Assembly: GCA_021825445.1 (NCBI GenBank)
Contig: JAKAHA010000002.1
Location: forward strand, 1 to 64,000
DNA from: a bacterium
Lineage (GTDB): Bacteria; Patescibacteriota; Microgenomatia; UBA1406; GWC2-37-13
Direction of reading: 5' to 3'
Length of the DNA: 64,000 nt
The translations under genes and the position numbers were made by a program. Below, piece after piece: positions 58,560 through 64,000 of the stretch (within the stretch, counting starts at the first letter, position 1; the number at the start of each line of letters is the position of its first letter). The notes below the pieces were generated by a model. That model was not told the origin of the DNA, made no database searches, and saw nothing but the letters and a program-made list of their open reading frames with translations.

Positions 58560-60030
58560 ATTCATTGACGACAATTTGTTGAAGTTTTTTCTTGGCGTTT
58601 ATATATTCTTAATTCCTCTTTGGCCAAAATTGCCAATAAAGATGATCGACTACACTTACATTGCTATACGACTTGAAGATATTTATCTGGTTGTAATGTC
58701 ACTTGTATTTATCATTCAACTTTTAAGGAAAAAGATTACGTTGAATAAAACTCACCTGTGGATTTTCATCATTTATTGGATAGCTGTCTTCGCCTCAACT
58801 CTGTGGGCAATATTTATCGGCAAGACCATAGTTCTTTATCATCTTGGGTTGCTTCATGCCCTAAGACGGGTTGAATACATGATAGTCTTTTTCATAGTAG
58901 CTTCAATAATCAAAAACAAAAGGGACTTTTTTGCATTCATGAATCTTTACGTATTTTCAGTTTTTATTGTTGCTCTGTATGGTCTAGGTCAGAAATATTT
59001 TGGATTCCCAGCTGTGCAGACAATGAATCCTGAATACGCAAAAGGTTATATTTTATATCTTACTCCTGAGGCAAGAATTTCTGCTACTTTTGCCGGGCAT
59101 TATGATTTGGCTTCTTATTTGGTTTTTTCTATACCGATTGTTTTATCTTTTTATTTTTATTTTAAGAAAAATTATTTTTATTTACTTGTATTTGTTCTTT
59201 CTCTAGTAGTACTTATTGACACTTCATCTAGGATTTCCTTTGGTGCTTATTTGGTTTCGACTATATTATTTCTCCTTCTTGCCCGAAAATATTTTTTTAC
59301 TGTGTTTGTGGTTATTTTAACTGTCGGACTAATGTTTGCTTCAAAAGATTTAACTAATAGATTTTTTAGAACTTTTCAAGTCAAAAGAATTTTAGTTAAT
59401 GAAAAAACTGGTTCTGTTTATGTAAATCAAAATGTTACTACAAAAGAGTTACCTGCCGGATCTTTTTATGTAAAGCTTAAAGATCAAACACCTGAGGTAG
59501 TTTCAGCCGGTCATATTGAAACCTTCAAAAAGCAGATTATTCAGGAACAAGTTAAAGAAGCATCAATATCTGCAGGTCAAAAATTAAGTGATAATGATTT
59601 TAATAAATTAATGGCTTCACTATCTGCTAATTTAAAAGGCGTCAACACAATTGTCTCAGATATTTCGTTTGCCACTCGTCTTCAAGTTGAATGGCCAAGA
59701 GCAATTGAGGCATTTGGTAGAAATCCATTGTTGGGTACGGGACCATCCTCAATTACCGAAGCAACTGATAATGATTTTCTTCGCTGGCTTGGTGAAATTG
59801 GTCTGATTGGAACAACTACATTTTTGATGATACTTTTTCTGATAACAAAAAATATTTGGAAAAAAATTACCCAAGTCTCAAAAGAAAATAAGATACTTGC
59901 ATATGGATTTATTTTTGGACTATTTGCCCTACTTATGAACGCGACCTATATCGATGTCTTCGAGGCTTCAAAAGTGGCCTATACTTTTTGGCTAGTCGCA
60001 GGAATTTTTACCGGCTATGAAAGAGAATAA
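58534..60030 (+). CDS. O-antigen ligase/polymerase family membrane protein
   Basis: 498 residues with about 11 membrane segments and a large external loop (residues ~285-400) that ends in RAIEAFGRNPLLGTGPSSITEATDND, the Wzy_C region. Such proteins polymerise or transfer lipid-linked glycans outside the membrane. The ligase-or-polymerase choice is open. It overlaps the following gene by 14 bases. Confidence 0.82.
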   Translation: MNKLLKFLKFIDDNLLKFFLGVYIFLIPLWPKLPIKMIDYTYIAIRLEDIYLVVMSLVFIIQLLRKKITLNKTHLWIFIIYWIAVFASTLWAIFIGKTIVLYHLGLLHALRRVEYMIVFFIVASIIKNKRDFFAFMNLYVFSVFIVALYGLGQKYFGFPAVQTMNPEYAKGYILYLTPEARISATFAGHYDLASYLVFSIPIVLSFYFYFKKNYFYLLVFVLSLVVLIDTSSRISFGAYLVSTILFLLLARKYFFTVFVVILTVGLMFASKDLTNRFFRTFQVKRILVNEKTGSVYVNQNVTTKELPAGSFYVKLKDQTPEVVSAGHIETFKKQIIQEQVKEASISAGQKLSDNDFNKLMASLSANLKGVNTIVSDISFATRLQVEWPRAIEAFGRNPLLGTGPSSITEATDNDFLRWLGEIGLIGTTTFLMILFLITKNIWKKITQVSKENKILAYGFIFGLFALLMNATYIDVFEASKVAYTFWLVAGIFTGYERE

Positions 60031-61471
60031 TTTTAGAATAAAAGATTTTTTTATTTTGAGTTTTATTTTAGTGGTCGCTTTTGTATTTCGTCTGTATAAA
60101 ATCAATACACCCCTCGCCGATTTTCACTCTTGGCGCCAGGTTGATACTGCGTCCGTTGCTAGAAACTACGTAAAAAATGGCATAGATTTATTTCACCCTA
60201 TTTATGACGATCTTTCAAATGTTCAATCGGGGTTCGAAAATCCTCAAGGATACAGGATGGTCGAGTTCCCGCTATACAACGCAATCATAGCTATTTTATA
60301 TAAAACATTTCCTGTTTTTAGCCTAGAAATTTGGGGAAGATTGACAACAATTATTTTTTCGTTAATTATTATTTCAATAATTTACTATATCTTATTTAAG
60401 GAAAGTGGTAGATTATCGGCAATATTTGGCTCGCTCACTTATGCAATCCTTCCATTTTTTGTGTTTTTTTCAAGAGTGATTTTACCGGAGACGGCAGCAC
60501 TCGCCTTTGCAATGCTCTCAATATTTTTTCTATATCTTAATATAGAATATAAAGAAAAAGGGCTATCATCTATCATCTGTCATCTAGCATCTAGCGTTTT
60601 ATTCGCGGGTGCTTTACTGATAAAACCAACCATTATCTTTTATCTACTTCCAATCTTAGTTCTTTTTTATAGAAAATATAAATTGAGTTTGATAAAAAAA
60701 TTTGATTTTTATTTGTATTTTGTTATCGTTTTTATTCCTTTGATATACTGGAGGACATACATAAAAAATTTTCCTGAAGGGATTCCATATTCCGATTGGT
60801 TATTTACATCTGTCAATACTTCTCAGGGTTTAAAAAGCATTTTATTTCGACCTTCATTTTTTCGCTGGATATTTTTTGAAAGAATAAATAATTTAATTTT
60901 AGGAGGATATTTAACATTATTTTTTGTACTTGGTACAATTTCAAAGCAAAAAAAATATTTGCCGCTTGCTTTTGTATTTTCTGCACTGGCTTATATTCTT
61001 GTCTTTCAAGGCGGTAACCTTCAACATGAATATTATCAAACTTTAATCTTGCCCGTTTTTGCAATGATGATTGGACTTGGAGTAAATTTTTTATACGAGC
61101 ATAAAAATAACTTTATAAATTCTGGCTTCATTTCATTATTAATTTTCTTTATTTTTGGTTTTTCATTTTATTTTTCTTATTTTAAAGTAATTGATTACTA
61201 TGGATATTCGCAGGAATTAGTTCAAGAGGCAAATGTGATAAGTAGCTTGACTGAGCCTGATGCTAAAGTGGTGACTGATCGAACAGGAGATACAACCTTA
61301 CTATATTTGAGTGGTCGCCGAGGTGCACCTTCAATCTTTAAAGACCCTGACGAGCTTAAAAAACTTGACTATAAATATTTAATTACATCAAGCCAAGGAC
61401 AAATTGACATGATGAAACCATATTTTAAAATAATTTTTGAAAATGAAAAATTCACTCTGTTCAAATTATGA
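60017..61471 (+). CDS. GT39/ArnT-like membrane glycosyltransferase
   Basis: 484 residues with 10-12 membrane segments. The first periplasmic loop contains FHSWRQVDTASVARNYVKNG, the DxxxWRQxDTA pattern of PMT/ArnT-like enzymes using polyprenyl-phosphate sugars. SSIICHLASS in the middle is encoded by a heptamer array (60565-60592). It overlaps the next gene by ATGA. Confidence 0.85.
   Translation: MKENNFRIKDFFILSFILVVAFVFRLYKINTPLADFHSWRQVDTASVARNYVKNGIDLFHPIYDDLSNVQSGFENPQGYRMVEFPLYNAIIAILYKTFPVFSLEIWGRLTTIIFSLIIISIIYYILFKESGRLSAIFGSLTYAILPFFVFFSRVILPETAALAFAMLSIFFLYLNIEYKEKGLSSIICHLASSVLFAGALLIKPTIIFYLLPILVLFYRKYKLSLIKKFDFYLYFVIVFIPLIYWRTYIKNFPEGIPYSDWLFTSVNTSQGLKSILFRPSFFRWIFFERINNLILGGYLTLFFVLGTISKQKKYLPLAFVFSALAYILVFQGGNLQHEYYQTLILPVFAMMIGLGVNFLYEHKNNFINSGFISLLIFFIFGFSFYFSYFKVIDYYGYSQELVQEANVISSLTEPDAKVVTDRTGDTTLLYLSGRRGAPSIFKDPDELKKLDYKYLITSSQGQIDMMKPYFKIIFENEKFTLFKL
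60565..60592 (+). repeat. Heptamer array (NNCATCT)x4 inside the GT39-like gene
   Basis: ATCATCT, ATCATCT, GTCATCT, AGCATCT: four 7-base units, 28 bases, in frame. Confidence 0.85.
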
Positions 61472-62661
61472 AGATCCTGATGGTTACGCCCTACGTCCCA
61501 TATCCTCCTTCATCAGGTGGTCAAATTCGGACATATAATCTGCTCAAATATTTAAGTCAAAATAATGAAATTACACTGGTTGCTTTATACAAAAATGATG
61601 AAGAAAAAAAATATGAATCTTATCTGGAAAAATATTGTAAACAAATTTATCTTTGCAAACGCCCATCAACACCATGGCAATTTAAAAATATTTTTAAAAC
61701 GATATTCTCGACTTCCCCTTTTTTAGTTGTCCGAAATTTTTCAGACGAAGCAAAAATAATAATTAAAAAATTACTTCTTCAGGAAAAATTTGATGTAATC
61801 CACGCCGAAACTTTTTATGTAATGCCCCATATTCCAGAAACAAAGATCCCAACCGTCCTAGTTGAACAAACAATTGAGTATAAAGTCTACAAACACTTTG
61901 TCAATTCGCTTCCTTTTTATCTAAGATTTTTTATATATTTCGATATTGATATTATCAAGCTTAAATACTGGGAAAGATTTTACTGGAAAAAAGCAAGTGC
62001 GGTCGTTGTAGTATCTTCTTCTGATGAAAAATTAATAAAAAGTGAAGAGCCACAACTTAAAACTTCCATCATTCCAAATTGTGTCGGAGATGAAATGATT
62101 ACAAGTAAATTGGAAAACAAAAATTTGAAAATACCAACTATATTTTTTCAAGGAAATTTTTTCTGGCTACAAAATGTTGAGGCAGCCAAATTTATTATCA
62201 ACAAAATTTACCCACAACTTTCTCAAGAACTCCCCAAAGTAAAGGTTGTTATTGCCGGACAAAATGCAAAAAAATTGGGAAATTTGATTGATAAAAATAT
62301 AAATATAATAAATATTGAGCCAGACAATATTGATAAGGTAAAGGAATTATTTAAAAAAAACACTTTATTTATTGCTCCAATTTTTGGACCAGGTGGAACA
62401 AGACTCAAGATACTGGCGGCAATGGGGTCTGGAATGCCGGTCATTTCGTCTGTCACAGGTATTGAGGGCTTGGAAGTAACTAATAATAAAAACGTTGTCA
62501 TTGCCAATGATCCTGGAGAATTTGTCATAAAAATAAAAGAGTTATTAACAAATAAACAGTTATACGAAAAAATAAGAGTAAACGCCTATAAACTTGTCAA
62601 AGAAAAATATCAATGGAGTCAGACTGCCAAAGAACTTGAATCAGTTTATAAAAATTTATAA
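61468..62661 (+). CDS. Glycosyltransferase, GT4 type
   Basis: 397 residues. GT-B fold: VTPYVPYPPSSGGQIRTYNLLKYL at the N-terminus and FGPGGTRLKILAAMGSGMPVISS with the nucleotide-sugar Glu position replaced by Arg-Leu-Lys in the C-terminal domain, as in other sugar transferases of the PslH-like group. SVTGIEGLEV is also PslH-like. Donor and acceptor unknown. Confidence 0.85.
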   Translation: MKILMVTPYVPYPPSSGGQIRTYNLLKYLSQNNEITLVALYKNDEEKKYESYLEKYCKQIYLCKRPSTPWQFKNIFKTIFSTSPFLVVRNFSDEAKIIIKKLLLQEKFDVIHAETFYVMPHIPETKIPTVLVEQTIEYKVYKHFVNSLPFYLRFFIYFDIDIIKLKYWERFYWKKASAVVVVSSSDEKLIKSEEPQLKTSIIPNCVGDEMITSKLENKNLKIPTIFFQGNFFWLQNVEAAKFIINKIYPQLSQELPKVKVVIAGQNAKKLGNLIDKNINIINIEPDNIDKVKELFKKNTLFIAPIFGPGGTRLKILAAMGSGMPVISSVTGIEGLEVTNNKNVVIANDPGEFVIKIKELLTNKQLYEKIRVNAYKLVKEKYQWSQTAKELESVYKNL

Positions 62662-62671
62662 AAAATAACTA

Positions 62672-63817
62672 ATGATCACAATAGGAGTTGATGGTAATGA
62701 AGCCAATGTTGAAAATAAAGTAGGAGTTTCGGTCTATGCACAAAATGTTTTGAATTACTTTAATAAAAGTGCCAATCAAGATATAAGATTTGTTGTGTAT
62801 TTGAAAAATAAACCTTTACTTGAACTTCCAGAGGAAAATGAATTTTTTAAATATAAAGTTATTCAAGGAAAATTTCTCTGGTCTCAAATTTATCTACCGC
62901 TGGAACTATATCTCCATAAAAATATTAATGTTTTTTTTTCTCCCGCTCATTATCTACCTCGTTTTTGTCAAGTTCCACAAGTAGTAACAATTCATGATTT
63001 AGCTTATATTTTTTTTCCGGAAGACTTTACTAAAAAAGATTTGTGGCAACTTACTAATTGGACAAAATTTTCGATAAACAAAGCCACTAAAATAATTGCC
63101 GTCTCCAAAACAACAAAAAAGGATATTGTGAAAAATTATGGAGTTAATGAATCAAAAATCACTGTAATATATAACGGCTTTGAAAAAACTGCCGGAGCAA
63201 AAACCTCTGCGGTTGAGGAGCGAAGCGGGAAAACCACGGAGGTTAAGTCGTTGAAATATATTCTTTTCGTCGGCACCATTCAACCAAGAAAAAATTTAGA
63301 AGTTCTAATTGATGCTTTTAATAAATTTATCCAAACAAATAGCGACTTCAAATTAATTATTGTTGGAAAAAAAGGTTGGCTTTATGAAAGTATTTTTGAA
63401 AAAGTGAAAGCAATGAATCTTGAAGATAAAATTATTTTTGCTGGACACGTACCAGATGAGGAATTAATTTCGTATTACAAAAATGCTTTTTGTTTTGTAT
63501 TGCCTTCGCTTTACGAGGGATTTGGAATTCCAGTCCTTGAAGCGATGAGCTATGATTGTCCGACGATTGTATCAATGACTTCAAGCCTGCCTGAGGTTGG
63601 AAGCGATGCCAGTCTATATTTTGATCCAAAAAATTCTGATGATCTACTTCAAAAACTAAATATCCTTAAAGATGATGCTAAACTTAGAAAAGAATTAATC
63701 TCAAAAGGCAGGCAAAGAATTAAAGATTTTTCTTGGGAAAAATGTGGAAAAGAAACATTAGATGTTATCAGAGGGTCTATCAGAGGGTCAGTCCCTTTAG
63801 GGACTGACCCTATATAA
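62672..63817 (+). CDS. Glycosyltransferase, GT4 type (mannosyltransferase-like)
   Basis: 381 residues. GVDGNEANVENKVGVSVYAQ, FSPAHYLPRFCQVPQVVTIHDLAY, LFVGTIQPRKNLEVLIDAF and LPSLYEGFGIPVLEAMSYDCPTI (E-x7-E motif) are those of GT4 mannosyltransferases. The last residues (RGSVPLGTDPI) are encoded by a palindromic hairpin at 63785-63810, so the end has been altered by a repeat. Confidence 0.9.
   Translation: MITIGVDGNEANVENKVGVSVYAQNVLNYFNKSANQDIRFVVYLKNKPLLELPEENEFFKYKVIQGKFLWSQIYLPLELYLHKNINVFFSPAHYLPRFCQVPQVVTIHDLAYIFFPEDFTKKDLWQLTNWTKFSINKATKIIAVSKTTKKDIVKNYGVNESKITVIYNGFEKTAGAKTSAVEERSGKTTEVKSLKYILFVGTIQPRKNLEVLIDAFNKFIQTNSDFKLIIVGKKGWLYESIFEKVKAMNLEDKIIFAGHVPDEELISYYKNAFCFVLPSLYEGFGIPVLEAMSYDCPTIVSMTSSLPEVGSDASLYFDPKNSDDLLQKLNILKDDAKLRKELISKGRQRIKDFSWEKCGKETLDVIRGSIRGSVPLGTDPI
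63785..63810 (+). repeat. Perfect 11-bp stem-loop at the end of the GT4 gene
   Basis: GGGTCAGTCCC, TTTA, GGGACTGACCC. No T-run follows; the next bases are the promoter of the FemAB-like gene. A related GGACTGACC sequence occurs inside murCB near 5652. Confidence 0.8.
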
Positions 63818-63818
63818 T
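63813..63818 (+). promoter_or_regulatory. -10 element for leaderless FemAB-like gene
   Basis: TATAAT, six bases, ATG at 63825. Confidence 0.55.
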
Positions 63819-63824
63819 ATAAAT

Positions 63825-64000
63825 ATGATTCGCATAATTCCCGACGATTATTCATCAACCGAATACAACAAACTAGCCCATCATCCCCTTCAAACTTGGG
63901 AATGGGGAGCAGCCCGTAAAGAAACAGGGGTTGAGATTTTACGATTATCTGATGGCAAAAATGTTTTTACGCTAACATTACATTCACTGGTTTATAAATA
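63825..64000 (+). CDS. FemAB-family peptidoglycan bridge peptidyltransferase (5' part)
   Basis: The first 58 residues are present and the gene runs off the window. MIRIIPDDYSSTEYNKLAHH and PLQTWEWGAARKETGVEIL match the start of FemX/MurM-like proteins, which add amino acids from aminoacyl-tRNA to lipid II or related substrates. This would complete the wall-precursor set in the window. Confidence 0.75.
   Translation, partial: MIRIIPDDYSSTEYNKLAHHPLQTWEWGAARKETGVEILRLSDGKNVFTLTLHSLVYK

Noticed and set aside
63785..63811. Intrinsic terminator after the last glycosyltransferase
   Set aside because: The stem is perfect but no T-run follows; the next bases form a TATAAT promoter. Kept as a repeat.

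Overview
The window reads as a chromosomal segment of a Candidate Phyla Radiation (Patescibacteria) bacterium, most likely Microgenomates-like. It is AT-rich and tightly packed, with many 4-bp ATGA overlaps. It uses the standard bacterial code: UGA is a normal stop. Typical of that group are the MurC-MurB fusion, a shortened MurE, MraZ-RsmH-FtsL-FtsI order, RarA, an AMP-phosphorylase-type enzyme, a mevalonate pathway with archaeal-type HMG-CoA synthase plus a DUF35 protein, and many small orphan proteins. The lineage is inferred from gene content; no marker gene search was possible.

Layout. 1-2.9 kb: a glgC 5' fragment abutting yvcK, a GlmU-like nucleotidyltransferase and a four-helix-bundle protein. 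3.3-12.1 kb (minus strand): division/cell-wall cluster mraZ-rsmH-ftsL-ftsI-murE-pgeF-murCB-murA. 12.3-13.1 kb: two orphan genes with related promoters, one carrying a (GAA)12 tract. 13.2-17 kb: murJ, AMP phosphorylase, mltG. 17-23.4 kb (minus): glnA, ftsK, pnp, rpsO. 23.4-29.2 kb: small membrane genes, metG, a 2-hydroxyacid dehydrogenase, PBP1A and a CoA-binding protein. 29.35-32.4 kb: a tryptophan locus (trpR-like repressor, Trp leader peptide with attenuator, trpB, trpS). 32.4-34.7 kb: small protein, HAD hydrolase, rarA. 34.7-43.5 kb: complete mevalonate-to-polyprenyl cluster with divergent idi. 43.5-45.7 kb: ECF sigma unit, HIT protein and a YerC/HisR-like TrpR-family regulator. 45.7-52.4 kb: histidine locus with a His leader peptide, attenuator, structured RNA, tRNA-His and hisG-D-C-HAD-B-H-F-I-E. 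53.1-64 kb: surface polysaccharide genes, interrupted at 55.7-56.1 kb by a tRNA(CAU) gene invaded by a GIY-YIG gene, and ending in a truncated FemAB-like gene.

How the parts work together. Precursor synthesis (MurA, MurCB, MurE), lipid carrier supply (mevalonate genes, UppS), flipping (MurJ), polymerisation (PBP1A, FtsI), trimming (MltG) and surface decoration (glycosyltransferases, O-antigen-ligase-like protein, FemAB-like protein) form a coherent envelope programme. The two amino-acid loci share a control design: each has a TrpR-family repressor gene beside it and a leader-peptide attenuator. In the his locus the attenuator lies upstream of a tRNA-His gene as well as the enzymes.

Most striking signals: (1) the his leader with an embedded tRNA-His whose position 33 is G; (2) the trp leader peptide MNNKYNKNWWTSNLW with mutually exclusive hairpins; (3) a GIY-YIG gene inserted at a tRNA gene with the target regenerated; (4) a GAA repeat between -35 and -10 elements; (5) widespread -10 boxes only 6-8 nt upstream of start codons, implying leaderless mRNAs; (6) heptanucleotide arrays of about 28 bp inside coding sequences.
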